From Bradyrhizobium jicamae (GTDB lineage Bacteria > Pseudomonadota > Alphaproteobacteria > Rhizobiales > Xanthobacteraceae): a DNA stretch of 64,000 bases. This document shows, piece by piece, positions 42,554 to 52,381 of the stretch. Numbering within the stretch: the stretch's first letter is position 1; each line of letters begins with the position of its first letter. Position numbers and translations under genes: made by a program. Location of the stretch: NCBI RefSeq assembly GCF_018130215.1, contig NZ_JAFCKQ010000001.1:62001-126000 (forward strand), given 5' to 3'. The notes under the pieces are model-generated. The model had not been told where the DNA came from. It did no database searches and was given only the letters and a program-made list of their open reading frames with translations.

Positions 42554-45400
42554 TCAGTTCAGTGCGGCCGAGATCGCAGCGTCGAGCGCCGCGAGCCCGG
42601 AGGCGAGGTCCCCCTTGAGATGCACGCGGAGCGCCCGCCGGCCGCGTTCGGTGAGCACGTCGAAATCGCCGCGCGCCTGCGCCGCCTTGATCACGCCGAA
42701 GCTCGCCTTCTGGCCGGGCACCGGCAGATCGCTGGCATCGTCGGCGGTCACCTGCAGGAAGATGCCGCTGTCCGGCCCTCCTTTGTAGGCCTGGCCGGTC
42801 GAATGCAGGAAACGCGGGCCGAACTCGGCGCAGGTCGCAAGGTGTTTGACATCGCGCAGCTTCATCCGCATCGCCTGCATGGCGTCGATAGTGTCGCCGT
42901 CGCGCTCGATATAGGCGAGCAGGGCGACATAGTCGCCGCTGCCGGAGCGCGACAGATGGGCTCTTACCCACGAGTTGAGGTCGCCATTGGCGCCGGCCCT
43001 GCGCAAATCGTTGGCGTTCTGCGCGTCGGTGTAGAGGTCGACGTCCGCCGCCGATACCACCGGCTCTTCGACAGGCAGCGCGCCGGTCTTCTCGAACGCG
43101 GCCGTGAGCTCGCGGGTCTTGATCTTGGCCGCCTCGACGTCGGGCTGGTTGAACGGGTTGATGCCGAGGATCGATCCGGCGACGGCGGTTGCGATCTCGA
43201 AGCGGAAGAATTCCTGACCGATATGGTCGATCGACTTCATGACGATACGCACCACGGGATGGCCGGCGGACTCGAGCGCGGCAAGCTTTGCCGCATGCCC
43301 GGCATCGTCCTCGCCCTCCGCGCGAAGGTCGATGAAGAAGCGGTCGTGGCCATAGACCGCGGGATCGCCAGCCGTCTCGCCGTCGATTGGGATCAGGCCC
43401 TTTCCGTCCTTGCCGGTCGATTCCGCGATCAACTGCTCGGCCCAGGCGCCGAAATCGGCGACCTTGGGCGAGCAGAAGATCGTCACCTTGTCGCGGCCTT
43501 CGAGGCCGGCGATGCCCATGGCGAGGCCGAGCTGCACGCCGGGGTTCTCATGTGGCGGCACATCAGGGCCGCAGGAGCGCACCATGGACAGCGTGTGATG
43601 GACGAGGCCGCGAATGTCGATGCCCGCCGCCGCTGCCGGCACCAGGCCGAACGGCGACAGCACGGAATAGCGGCCGCCGATCGTGGGATCGCCGTAGAAG
43701 ATACGGGCAAAACCCTGCTTGATAGCGACTTTCTGCAGCGAGGAGCCGGGGTCGGTCACGGCGATGAAACGGTGGCCGGCCTTTTCCCTGCCGATCGCTT
43801 TGCTGACGCGATCGAAGAAATAGTCCTTCATCACGTTCGGCTCGGTGGTGCCGCCTGACTTGGACGAGACGATGAACAGCGTCTTCGTGATGTCGACATA
43901 CTCTTCCATCGCGCGCACCTGCGCCGGGTCGGTGGAGTCGAGGACATGCAGCCGCGGGAAACCCGGCCTGTGCGGGAAGGTTTCCGCGAGCACCTCCGGC
44001 CCGAGGCTCGATCCGCCCATGCCGAGCACAACGGCGTCGGTGAAATGTTGTCCCTTCACGCGCTGCGCGAAATCCTCGTAGTCGGCGACATCGGCCGTCA
44101 CTGCGCTGGTCAGCCAGCCCAGCCACTTGTTCTCGTCATCGCTGGTCCAGACCGACTTGTCCTTCTGCCAGAGCCTGCGGATCTTGGCCGAGGCGCGCCA
44201 CTCTTCGGTGCTCTTCTCGACGGCATTCCCGATGGTTGGGCCGAGCGCGAGCGCCTGGCGGTCGATGCCGCCGCCGAGCGAGGTCGCGCGCTTGTGGGCG
44301 ACCGCGCCGTAGAGCTTGTCGGCGGCGTCGGCGAACAGCTTGACGCCGTCCTTCACCAACTCCTCGGTGATCGCATCGAGCGAGATGCCGGATTTCTCCA
44401 ATTCCTCCAGCACATGGTGGGCGTCTTCGACATTCTCCTCGAGGCTGTCGCGCAGCTTGCCGTGGTCGCGGAACGCATCGAGCGTTGCCGGCGGCACGGT
44501 GTTGACCGTGTCGGGACCGATCAGCTCCTCGACATAGAGCACGTCGCTGTAGTCCTTGTTCTTGGTTCCGGTCGAGGCCCATAGCAGCCGCTGCGGCCTG
44601 GCGCCCTTGGCCTTGAGCTTGTCCCAGCGCCCGCCCGCAAACAGGCGCTTGTAGTCCTGGTAGGCAAGCTTCGCATTGGCGATCGCGACCTTGCCCTTCA
44701 GTGCGGCGAGCCGCTCCTTCTCGGACGGATCGTTCGCTCGCGCGATCTTCTCGTCGAGCTGCTTGTCGACCAATGTGTCGATGCGGCTGACGAAGAAGCT
44801 CGCGACGCTAGCGATATGGGACGGATCGCCGCCCTTGCCGACGTATTTTTCGAGTCCCTTGAGATAGGCCTCCGCCACCTGGCGATAGACCTTCTGCGAG
44901 AACAGCAGCGTGATGTTGATGCTGATACCTTCGCCGATCAGAAATTCGATCGCGGGCAGGCCTTCCGGTGTCGCCGGCACCTTGACCATCAAATTCTTGC
45001 GATGGACGTGCTTCCAGAGCCGCTCGGCCTCGGCGATCGTGCCCTTGGTGTCCATGGCGAGATAGGGCGAGACCTCGAGGCTGACGAAGCCGTCGCCGGC
45101 ATGGGTCCGGTCGTAGACCGGGCGGAGCACGTCGGCGGCGTTCTGGATGTCCTCGATCGCGATGTGCTCGAACAGGTCGGCGACAGAGCGGTCGCCCTGT
45201 TTCAGCGCGTGGCCGATCGCGCCGTCATATTCGTCCGAGCTGCCGATCGCCTTCTCGAAGATCGAGGGGTTGGAGGTCACGCCTTTGACGCCGTCGGTCT
45301 CGATCAGCCGCTCCAGGTCGCCCTGGGTGACGAAGCCGCGGGCCAGGAAGTCCAGCCAGACTGCCTGGCCGTGGTTTTCGAGTGCTTTGACGGGATTCAT
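42554..45400 (-). CDS. fused transaldolase / glucose-6-phosphate isomerase
   Basis: A bifunctional 948-residue enzyme. The N-terminal transaldolase (about 1-360) has [12 protein letters not shown] and Schiff-base Lys140 in [12 protein letters not shown]. The C-terminal phosphoglucose isomerase (about 400-948) has [14 protein letters not shown] and [16 protein letters not shown]. The fusion is known in Bradyrhizobium and some other bacteria; it links the non-oxidative pentose pathway to glucose-6-phosphate. First gene of the operon tal-pgi, gnd, zwf, pgl, gntK, HAD, all with gaps of 11 bases or less. No candidate promoter motif was recognised in the 211 bases upstream (45401-45611), which contain no gene. 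Confidence 0.96.
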   Translation of the reverse strand: MNPVKALENHGQAVWLDFLARGFVTQGDLERLIETDGVKGVTSNPSIFEKAIGSSDEYDGAIGHALKQGDRSVADLFEHIAIEDIQNAADVLRPVYDRTHAGDGFVSLEVSPYLAMDTKGTIAEAERLWKHVHRKNLMVKVPATPEGLPAIEFLIGEGISINITLLFSQKVYRQVAEAYLKGLEKYVGKGGDPSHIASVASFFVSRIDTLVDKQLDEKIARANDPSEKERLAALKGKVAIANAKLAYQDYKRLFAGGRWDKLKAKGARPQRLLWASTGTKNKDYSDVLYVEELIGPDTVNTVPPATLDAFRDHGKLRDSLEENVEDAHHVLEELEKSGISLDAITEELVKDGVKLFADAADKLYGAVAHKRATSLGGGIDRQALALGPTIGNAVEKSTEEWRASAKIRRLWQKDKSVWTSDDENKWLGWLTSAVTADVADYEDFAQRVKGQHFTDAVVLGMGGSSLGPEVLAETFPHRPGFPRLHVLDSTDPAQVRAMEEYVDITKTLFIVSSKSGGTTEPNVMKDYFFDRVSKAIGREKAGHRFIAVTDPGSSLQKVAIKQGFARIFYGDPTIGGRYSVLSPFGLVPAAAAGIDIRGLVHHTLSMVRSCGPDVPPHENPGVQLGLAMGIAGLEGRDKVTIFCSPKVADFGAWAEQLIAESTGKDGKGLIPIDGETAGDPAVYGHDRFFIDLRAEGEDDAGHAAKLAALESAGHPVVRIVMKSIDHIGQEFFRFEIATAVAGSILGINPFNQPDVEAAKIKTRELTAAFEKTGALPVEEPVVSAADVDLYTDAQNANDLRRAGANGDLNSWVRAHLSRSGSGDYVALLAYIERDGDTIDAMQAMRMKLRDVKHLATCAEFGPRFLHSTGQAYKGGPDSGIFLQVTADDASDLPVPGQKASFGVIKAAQARGDFDVLTERGRRALRVHLKGDLASGLAALDAAISAALN

Positions 45401-45611
45401 GGGGCCTGTTCTCGTTCGATCGAGGGTCGGTTTTTGGGTTCCCGGGCAGCTTTCTGGGGCGAGGGGGGATTGTCAACACGGAGGCGGGCGCCCGGATAGA
45501 ATATCAGCCGTCCCAAGGGATAACGCCGTTCACATCAGTTCGATCCCTCGGACGGCGATGCCAGGATGAGCCCGATCCCGGCACATTTTTATGACGCATC
45601 GCGCCGCCCGT

Positions 45612-46058
45612 TCACGGCCGCAGATAGAGGTAACCCTGCGATTGCAGCTCGGCCAGGCGGACCACGCCGCCCCGGTCGGCGCTGACGAAGCCGGGGAGCA
45701 GGTCAGCCAGGGTGATGTTCTGCGATTTCATGGTGTTGCCGCAGGCGGCGAGCTCTATGCCGTCCCTGGTGAATTGGCCGACATGGTGCGACAGATCGGG
45801 ACTGGCGCCGGCCGAGTGAAACGCCTTCAGCGCCGGGCCGTGGACGACCAGGGCGATCGTCACATTGTCGGGCCCGCCGACGCCATTGAGATGGTTCTGG
45901 ATGTTGCCGATCACGAAGCTGACCTTGTCGAGGTCGCTGAGATGGTAGACCACCCTGAGCCTGTTCGGCGGCGCCTCGGTCGTCGCGTTGGTGCGCGAGG
46001 CGGCGAACACGGCGCCAATCGTCGAGAGCGCGCCCCACAGCATGTTGCGTCGATGCAT
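45612..46058 (-). CDS. DsrE family protein with Tat-like signal
   Basis: A 148-residue exported protein. MHRRNMLWGALSTIGAVFAAS at the start fits a twin-arginine signal (two Arg before a hydrophobic stretch), then a DsrE/F-like alpha/beta domain from about 35: LRVVYHLSDLDKVSFVIGNIQNHL, with a single Cys in ELAACGNTMKS at the position where DsrE proteins carry reactive cysteines. This suggests a periplasmic sulfur/thiol role, by family only. ATG 46058 follows GGGAGG; the longer open frame upstream is rejected. Confidence 0.75.
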   Translation of the reverse strand: MHRRNMLWGALSTIGAVFAASRTNATTEAPPNRLRVVYHLSDLDKVSFVIGNIQNHLNGVGGPDNVTIALVVHGPALKAFHSAGASPDLSHHVGQFTRDGIELAACGNTMKSQNITLADLLPGFVSADRGGVVRLAELQSQGYLYLRP

Positions 46059-46096
46059 CGCATCCTCCCACGATTGTCGATGGTCGCGGAAGCCTA

Positions 46097-46714
46097 TCAC
46101 TTGTGACCGAGTGCGGCGAGTTCCTTCTGGTCGGTCACAAGTTCGGCACATTCGCTGATGTCGGCGCGATCGACGCGGAAGATCTTGTCGTCGGCACCTG
46201 CGGACAGGGCTTCGCGCTGGTCCTCGTCGGGCTTGCTTCGATCCCGGACCATGATGTGACCGGGGCGTGCGATCGCGGATTTATCATCCTTCGACAGAGC
46301 GATGGTGAGGCCGACGCCTTCACAGTCGACGTCGCACTCGAAGTGCACGTCGCGACCGTTCTCGGTCGCGATCGCGTGGTCGCAATAGCCGATTGTGTCG
46401 AAATCGCCGGCACGATCGCGGTACCGGACGCCGATGCGGTACGAGTAGTTGATGGTCTTGTCGTCAGGCGCGTATTCGGTCCGGACCAGCAGCTTCATCG
46501 CGCTGACCTTCTGCTTTGGGTGCTGCGCGAGATGCTCAGCATCGTAGCGCCGCACGAAGCAGGCATGGGCGCTCGCAAGCGCCGGACCGCCGAACATCCT
46601 GCTGTCGAAGGCGGCCGCCTTTGCCTTGCTGACGGCCTCTTGCGCCAGGGCGGAAACGATCAAGCCGGCATACGCCGCAGCTACGAGGGCAACAACAACG
46701 ATTATCCGCTTCAT
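46097..46714 (-). CDS. hypothetical exported protein
   Basis: A 205-residue protein with a signal peptide (MKRIIVVVALVAAAYAGL, cleavage near ALAQ) and no other membrane segment. The mature part is charged, with cysteines in AHACFVRRY, TIGYCDHA, ECDVDCEGVG and ADISECAEL that could form disulfides in the periplasm. I do not recognise the family. It ends 38 bases before the DsrE start and may share its transcript. ATG 46714 is chosen for the signal peptide; an ATG 12 codons upstream is possible. Confidence 0.65.
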   Translation of the reverse strand: MKRIIVVVALVAAAYAGLIVSALAQEAVSKAKAAAFDSRMFGGPALASAHACFVRRYDAEHLAQHPKQKVSAMKLLVRTEYAPDDKTINYSYRIGVRYRDRAGDFDTIGYCDHAIATENGRDVHFECDVDCEGVGLTIALSKDDKSAIARPGHIMVRDRSKPDEDQREALSAGADDKIFRVDRADISECAELVTDQKELAALGHK

Positions 46715-46834
46715 GACCGGCGCCTTGGGAATAAGCGATGCCTGCCTCACATCCTCAATAGTGCGCGGCGATGATGCCGTGCCGAATTGTGCAGGTTCGT
46801 AGCCTTAGTCGCGGCGGCAGGAAGGCACGTTCAA

Positions 46835-46875
46835 GCGTCTGAACGAATGTTTATCGCGTCTGAACGAATGTTTAT
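46835..46875. repeat. 20-bp tandem direct repeat in the 46715-47245 gap
   Basis: Two identical 20-base copies, 46835-46854 and 46856-46875, separated by one base. The period is therefore 21 bases, two DNA helical turns, which is the layout of tandem activator or repressor sites. The core contains GAACGAATGTTTAT. It sits in a 531-base gene-free stretch, about 120 bases upstream of the exported protein gene (minus strand) and 370 upstream of prkA. Elsewhere in 46715-47245 I see no clear gene or promoter; an open frame over the repeat gives repetitive nonsense. Confidence 0.6.
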
Positions 46876-47245
46876 GCGCCATGTGATGCGCGCATACTTG
46901 ACGCCGCGGGCGGGCAGGCACACCTTTTCGGGGAGGCCAACGTTCATCGCCGGGCAGGCAGCGTCGCCAGCCCGAATATCCGCCTCGGCGGCCTGGGACC
47001 CCGGTAAACCCCGGATGTGGCGAGAGGGCTACAACCGCCAAAAACAGGCCACCAAACGGGGATATTGATGAACTATTAAGCTTCCTGCTTGTTGATAAGG
47101 CAGAGGCTGCACGCGCCGTGCATTGCCGAAGTGAGTCGGTCGAGTGTCCAATGGACGTAGCGTGCCGACGCTGATTCGATCCTTGGACGCTCTGGTTACG
47201 ACTCGTGTCAGTCGTGCGGCGATACATATCGTGGAGAGAGGGATC

Positions 47246-49189
47246 ATGTACAACGATTCTTTGTTCAACGCCTTCGCAAGGTCGTTCGAAGCGCGAAGCC
47301 AGACCGACATGTCGATGGCCGAGTATCTGGAGTCGTGTCGAAGTGATCCGATGCGATATGCCAATGCGGCCGAGCGGTTATTAGCGGCGATCGGTGAGCC
47401 TCACATGATTGACACGGCCAAGGACCCTCGCCTTGGCCGTATCTTTTTGAATCGCACGATTCGTTCCTATCCCGCCTTCGCCGGCTTCCACGGCATGGAG
47501 GATACGATCGAGCGTATCGTCGGATTCTTCCGCCACGCCGCGCAGGGGCTCGAGGAGCGCAAGCAGATCCTCTATCTGCTCGGACCGGTCGGCGGCGGCA
47601 AATCGTCGCTCGCCGAGCGCATCAAGGCGCTGATGGAAATTCATCCGATCTATGTGCTGAAGGCCGGCGACGAGCTCTCGCCGGTGTTCGAGAGCCCGCT
47701 TGGCCTGTTCGATCCTGAGCAGCTCGGACCGATGATCGAGGAAAAGTACGGCATTCCGCGCCGCCGGCTGAGCGGCCTGATGTCGCCCTGGGCCTACAAG
47801 CGGCTGGAAGCCTTCGGCGGTGACATCTCGCAATTCCGTGTTGCGCGCATCCAGCCCTCTCGGTTGCGCCAGATCGCGGTGGCGAAGACCGAGCCCGGTG
47901 ACGAGAACAACCAGGACATCTCGTCGCTGGTCGGCAAGGTCGACATCCGCAAGCTCGAGACCTACGCCCAGAACGATCCCGACGCCTACAGCTATTCCGG
48001 CGGCCTCAATCGCGCCAACCAGGGCGTGCTGGAGTTCGTCGAGATGTTCAAGGCGCCGATCAAGATGCTGCATCCGCTGCTCACGGCGACGCAGGAAGGC
48101 AACTACATCGGCACCGAGAATATCGGCGCGATCCCCTTCACCGGCGTTATCCTCGCGCACTCCAACGAAGCCGAGTGGCAGAGCTTCAAGACCAACAAGA
48201 ACAACGAGGCGTTCATCGACCGCATCTGCGTCATCAAGGTGCCCTATGTCCTGCGGGTCGCCGAGGAGCAGAAGATCTACGAGAAGCTGATCCAGAGCTC
48301 CGAGCTTGCCGCCGCGCCTTGCGCGCCGGCGACGCTGGAGACGATGGCGCGCTTCTCGGTGATGTCGCGGTTGCGCAAGCACGAGAACTCGACGCTGTTC
48401 GCCAAGATGCGGGTCTATGACGGTGAGAGCCTGAAGGAGTCGGATCCGAAGGCTCGTAGCGTGCAGGAATACAAGGACGCCGCCGGCGTCGACGAAGGCA
48501 TGGATGGCGTCTCGACCCGCTTTGCCTTCAAGGTGCTGGCCTCGACCTTCAACCACGACACGACGGAGGTCGGCGCCGACGCGGTGCACCTGATGTATGT
48601 GCTGGAGCAGGCGATCCGCCGCGAGCAGCTGCCCGATGAGACCGAGAAGCGCTATCTCGAATTCATCAAGGCCGATCTCGCGCCGCGCTATGCCGAGTTC
48701 ATCGGCAACGAGATCCAGAAGGCCTATCTGGAATCCTACGCCGATTACGGCCAGAACCTGTTCGATCGCTACGTCGACTACGCCGACGCGTGGATCGAGG
48801 ACCAGGACTTCAAGGACCCCGACACGGGTCAGTTGCTCAATCGCGAATTGCTGAACCAGGAACTGACCAAGATCGAGAAGCCGGCGGGGATTGCCAACCC
48901 GAAGGATTTCCGCAACGAGGTGGTCAAGTTCTCGCTGCGGTCGCGGGCGCACAATGGCGGCAAGAATCCGAGCTGGACCTCCTACGAAAAGGTCCGCGAC
49001 GTGATCGAGAAGCGGATCTTCTCGCAGGTCGAGGATCTGCTCCCGGTCATCTCCTTCGGTTCCAAGAAGGACGGCGAGACCGAGAAGAAGCACGGCGAGT
49101 TCGTCGCGCGGATGGTCGAGCGCGGCTATACCGAGCGCCAGGTCCGCCGCCTGGTCGAGTGGTACATGAGGGTGAAGCAGGCCGGTTAG
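47246..49189 (+). CDS. prkA: PrkA / YeaG family serine protein kinase (AAA+)
   Basis: A stress-associated AAA+ protein described as a serine/threonine kinase; a protease function has also been reported for the Bacillus homologue. 647 residues: N-terminal AAA domain with Walker A GPVGGGKS (113-120, Lys119), LSGLMSPWAYKRL and the GGLNRANQGVLEFVEMFKAP signature, then a C-terminal kinase-type PrkA domain. ATG 47246 follows GGAGAGAGGG. First of the conserved trio prkA-yeaH-spoVR, known in E. coli as yeaG, yeaH and ycgB and induced in starvation and stationary phase. Confidence 0.96.
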   Translation: MYNDSLFNAFARSFEARSQTDMSMAEYLESCRSDPMRYANAAERLLAAIGEPHMIDTAKDPRLGRIFLNRTIRSYPAFAGFHGMEDTIERIVGFFRHAAQGLEERKQILYLLGPVGGGKSSLAERIKALMEIHPIYVLKAGDELSPVFESPLGLFDPEQLGPMIEEKYGIPRRRLSGLMSPWAYKRLEAFGGDISQFRVARIQPSRLRQIAVAKTEPGDENNQDISSLVGKVDIRKLETYAQNDPDAYSYSGGLNRANQGVLEFVEMFKAPIKMLHPLLTATQEGNYIGTENIGAIPFTGVILAHSNEAEWQSFKTNKNNEAFIDRICVIKVPYVLRVAEEQKIYEKLIQSSELAAAPCAPATLETMARFSVMSRLRKHENSTLFAKMRVYDGESLKESDPKARSVQEYKDAAGVDEGMDGVSTRFAFKVLASTFNHDTTEVGADAVHLMYVLEQAIRREQLPDETEKRYLEFIKADLAPRYAEFIGNEIQKAYLESYADYGQNLFDRYVDYADAWIEDQDFKDPDTGQLLNRELLNQELTKIEKPAGIANPKDFRNEVVKFSLRSRAHNGGKNPSWTSYEKVRDVIEKRIFSQVEDLLPVISFGSKKDGETEKKHGEFVARMVERGYTERQVRRLVEWYMRVKQAG

Positions 49190-49294
49190 CATGATCCTGA
49201 GGTGGAAGCCGGTCTTCCACGCCAACGCGAGACATGAGAGAGTGGTGCGACCGTTTCTGATCGCATCACGAGCTGAGGCAGATGCAACGTGGTC

Positions 49295-50566
49295 ATGCAC
49301 ATCGTCGATCGGCGCCTGAATCCGGGTAGCAAGAGCCTGGAGAACCGCCAACGCTTCCTGCGGCGCGCCAAGGCGCTGGTTCAGGGAGCGGTGAAGAAGT
49401 CGTCGCAGGACCGGGACATCAAGGATGTCCTGGAGGGCGGCGAGGTCACCATCCCGTTGGACGGCATGGATGAGCCGCGCTTCCGCCGTGAGGGCGGAAC
49501 CCGCGACATGGTGCTGCCCGGCAACAAGAAATTCGTCGAGGGTGACTGGCTGCCGCGCCCGAACCAGAGCGGCGGCAAGGGGTCGAGCGCCGGCGAGGGC
49601 GACAGCGAGGATGCCTTCCGCTTCGTGCTCAGCCGCGACGAATTCGTCGACCTGTTCCTCGACGATCTCGAATTGCCCGATCTGGCCAAGCGCAAGCTGG
49701 CCGAGACCGAGAGCGAGGGGATCCAGCGCGCAGGCTACTCCACGTCAGGCTCGCCAGCGAACATCTCGATCAGTCGCACCGTGAGCCGGGCGCTGGCGCG
49801 GCGCGTGGCGCTGCGCCGTCCGCGCAAGGACGAAATCGAGGCGCTCGAGGCGGAGCTTGCGGAGTGCGACGACGCGACGCGTCGTCAGGAATTGCTGGCG
49901 CTGCTCGAGGCGCTGAAGGCCAAGGTCAAGCGGATCCCGTTCATCGATCCGATCGACATCCGCTACCGCCGGTTCGAGACGGTACCGAAGCCGGTGGCGC
50001 AGGCCGTGATGTTCTGCCTGATGGACGTGTCGGGCTCGATGTCCGAGCACATGAAGGATCTCGCCAAGCGGTTCTACATGCTGCTCTACGTGTTCCTGAA
50101 GCGGCGCTACAAGCACGTCGAGATCGTGTTCATCCGCCACACCGATCGTGCCGAGGAAGTCGACGAGGATACGTTCTTCCACGGGCCGGCCTCCGGCGGT
50201 ACGCTGGTGTCGAGCGCGCTGGTTGCGATGAACGAGATCGTCCGCACCCGCTTCCGCCCGGCCGACTGGAACATCTATGCCGCGCAGGCCTCCGACGGCG
50301 ACAACATGACGTCCGACAGCGCGCTGACCGGCCAGCTCCTGACCGACAAGATCCTGCCGGTCTGCCAGTTCTTCGCCTATCTCGAGGTCGGCGAGGCTGC
50401 CAACTACACCTTCGACATGCCGGACTCCTCGCTCTGGACGCTGTACGAGCGCCTGCGCAACGAGGGTGCGCCGCTATCGATGCGCAAGGTCAGCGAGCGC
50501 GGCGAGATCTTCCCGGTGTTCCAGGACCTGTTCAAGCGCCGCAGCAAGCAAGAAAGGGTTGCGTGA
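49295..50566 (+). CDS. yeaH: YeaH / DUF444 family VWA-domain protein
   Basis: A partner of PrkA, 423 residues. An N-terminal basic part (HIVDRRLNPGSKSLENRQRFLRRAK) precedes a disordered Gly/Ser linker near 90-105 and a von Willebrand A domain with the metal site MDVSGSMSEHMKD, ending in the YAAQASDGDNMTSDS segment. It probably assembles with PrkA as a stress signalling module. The start is uncertain: GTG at 49289 or ATG at 49295; the ATG gives the family N-terminus. It overlaps spoVR by one base (TGATG). Confidence 0.94.
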   Translation: MHIVDRRLNPGSKSLENRQRFLRRAKALVQGAVKKSSQDRDIKDVLEGGEVTIPLDGMDEPRFRREGGTRDMVLPGNKKFVEGDWLPRPNQSGGKGSSAGEGDSEDAFRFVLSRDEFVDLFLDDLELPDLAKRKLAETESEGIQRAGYSTSGSPANISISRTVSRALARRVALRRPRKDEIEALEAELAECDDATRRQELLALLEALKAKVKRIPFIDPIDIRYRRFETVPKPVAQAVMFCLMDVSGSMSEHMKDLAKRFYMLLYVFLKRRYKHVEIVFIRHTDRAEEVDEDTFFHGPASGGTLVSSALVAMNEIVRTRFRPADWNIYAAQASDGDNMTSDSALTGQLLTDKILPVCQFFAYLEVGEAANYTFDMPDSSLWTLYERLRNEGAPLSMRKVSERGEIFPVFQDLFKRRSKQERVA

Positions 50567-52110
50567 TGGTTTCATCCGGCGGACGGCTGTTCGAGGGCGC
50601 CGACTGGGACTTCCACACACTGCAACGGATCCACGATGCGTGCCAGGAGATCGCGCACTCCGAGCTCGGGCTCGACGTCTATCCGAACCAGATCGAGGTG
50701 ATCACCGCCGAGCAGATGCTGGATGCCTATTCCTCGGTTGGCATGCCGCTGTTCTACAAGCACTGGTCGTTCGGCAAGCAGTTCGCCTTCCAGGAGGCCT
50801 CCTACCGTAAGGGCCTGATGGGCCTCGCGTATGAGATCGTCATCAACTCCTCGCCCTGCATCTCCTATCTGATGGAGGAGAACACCGCGACGATGCAGAC
50901 GCTGGTGATCGCGCACGCCGCGTTCGGGCACAATCATTTCTTCAAGAACAACTATCTGTTCAAGCAGTGGACCGATGCCGACGGCATCCTCGACTATCTC
51001 GAATTCGCCAAGGGCTACATTGCAGCCTGCGAGGACCGGCACGGGCGGGAGACGGTGGAGCGGACCCTTGATGCTGCGCACGCGCTGATGTCGCATGGCA
51101 TTGACCGTTATCCCGGCAAGAAGACGCTCGACCTTCGCGCCGAGGAGAAGCGCGCCGGCGAGCGCCGCCAGCATGAGGAAAGCGTCTTCAACGACCTGTG
51201 GCGGACGGTCCCGAACACCAAGGCCAAGAGTAAGTCGGCAATGACCGCCGAGCGCCGCCGCGCGCTGCTCGGTTTGCCGCAGGAGAACATCCTCTACTTC
51301 CTGGAGAAGACCGCGCCGCGGCTGCATCCCTGGCAGCGTGAGATCATCCGCATCGTGCGCCACATCGCGCAGTATTTCTATCCGCAGAGCCAGACCAAGG
51401 TGATGAACGAGGGCACCGCGACCTACGTGCACTACCGCATCATGAACCGCCTGCACAAACAGGACCGCATCTCGGACGGCAACTTCCTTGAATTCCTGCA
51501 ATCCCACACCAATGTGGTGTTCCAGCCCGACTTCGACGACCGTCGCTGGTCCGGCTTCAACCCTTACGCGCTCGGCTTTGCGATGATGCAGGACATCGAG
51601 CGCATCGTGACCAGTCCGGAGGACGAGGACCGCGAATGGTTCCCTGATATCGCCGGCAAGGGCGACGTCGAAGGCGTGCTGCGCGAGATCTGGAGCAATT
51701 ATCGCGACGAGAGCTTCATCGGCCAGTTCCTGAGCCCGGCGCTGATCCGGCGGTTCCGTATGTTCCATCTGCACGATGACCCGGCCGAGAGCGCGGGCAT
51801 CAAGGTCGACGCGATCCACGACGAGCGTGGCTACCGCCGGGTCCGTCGCGAATTGTCGCGGCAATACGACGTCGGCTTCGTCGACGCCAATATCGAGGTC
51901 ATCGACGTCGATCTCGCCGGCGATCGCCGCTTGATGCTGCGCCACACCACGGTGAAGGATGCGCAGCTCAACGAGACCGACGCGCGGCGCGTGCTGCAGC
52001 ACCTCGCCGACCTCTGGACCTATGACGTGGTGCTGACCGAGGTCGACGCGTCAGACAAGGTGCTGAAGGAATATGCCGTCAGCCCGCGCGCGGCTGCGGT
52101 GGCGGCGTAG
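50566..52110 (+). CDS. spoVR: SpoVR family protein (YcgB)
   Basis: A 514-residue cytoplasmic protein of unknown biochemistry; in Bacillus it affects spore cortex formation, while in non-sporing bacteria it belongs to the PrkA stress module. Family features: MPLFYKHWSFGKQF, EIVINSSPCISYLMEENT, HPWQREIIRIVRHIAQYFYPQSQTKVMNEG and a C-terminal domain with GDRRLMLRHT. ATG 50566 shares its A with the yeaH TGA, giving tight coupling. Last gene of the trio. Confidence 0.95.
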   Translation: MVSSGGRLFEGADWDFHTLQRIHDACQEIAHSELGLDVYPNQIEVITAEQMLDAYSSVGMPLFYKHWSFGKQFAFQEASYRKGLMGLAYEIVINSSPCISYLMEENTATMQTLVIAHAAFGHNHFFKNNYLFKQWTDADGILDYLEFAKGYIAACEDRHGRETVERTLDAAHALMSHGIDRYPGKKTLDLRAEEKRAGERRQHEESVFNDLWRTVPNTKAKSKSAMTAERRRALLGLPQENILYFLEKTAPRLHPWQREIIRIVRHIAQYFYPQSQTKVMNEGTATYVHYRIMNRLHKQDRISDGNFLEFLQSHTNVVFQPDFDDRRWSGFNPYALGFAMMQDIERIVTSPEDEDREWFPDIAGKGDVEGVLREIWSNYRDESFIGQFLSPALIRRFRMFHLHDDPAESAGIKVDAIHDERGYRRVRRELSRQYDVGFVDANIEVIDVDLAGDRRLMLRHTTVKDAQLNETDARRVLQHLADLWTYDVVLTEVDASDKVLKEYAVSPRAAAVAA

Positions 52111-52381
52111 CAGCACTGCATCTTCGGCAGGCCTGCTCTCGCGGCCGCCCTGCGGAACGGCCGTCTTGCCTAGCGAACCTTCGTGACCAGTGAAGGTTCA
52201 CATCGTGAACATCCAGGCAACTTTCGGGGCTCAAACAGCGGGCGTTGCTGCGCGCGCAAGCGCGATTGCCGGCACACGGAAATTGATCGGCGATGTCGTG
52301 ATGATGTCCCAGCGATTGCCTGCGCGGGCGCGATTGATAATGTGCGCCGCGTCAAGAAAACCAAGAAAAAGGAAACGGCTC

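Noticed and set aside
46835..46875. The tandem repeat as a tiny CRISPR array
   Set aside because: The copies are adjacent with a one-base gap, so there is no spacer, and no cas genes are present.
46787..47068. A 93-codon frame across the tandem repeat
   Set aside because: The translation simply repeats SERMF through the DNA repeat, is not preceded by a ribosome site, and looks non-coding.
46715..47245. Sigma-54, FNR/FixK or EcfG promoter for prkA
   Set aside because: The GGCACG at 46824 has GG-to-GC spacing of 9 rather than 10, no TTGAT-N4-ATCAA box was found, and there is no GGAAC in the region.
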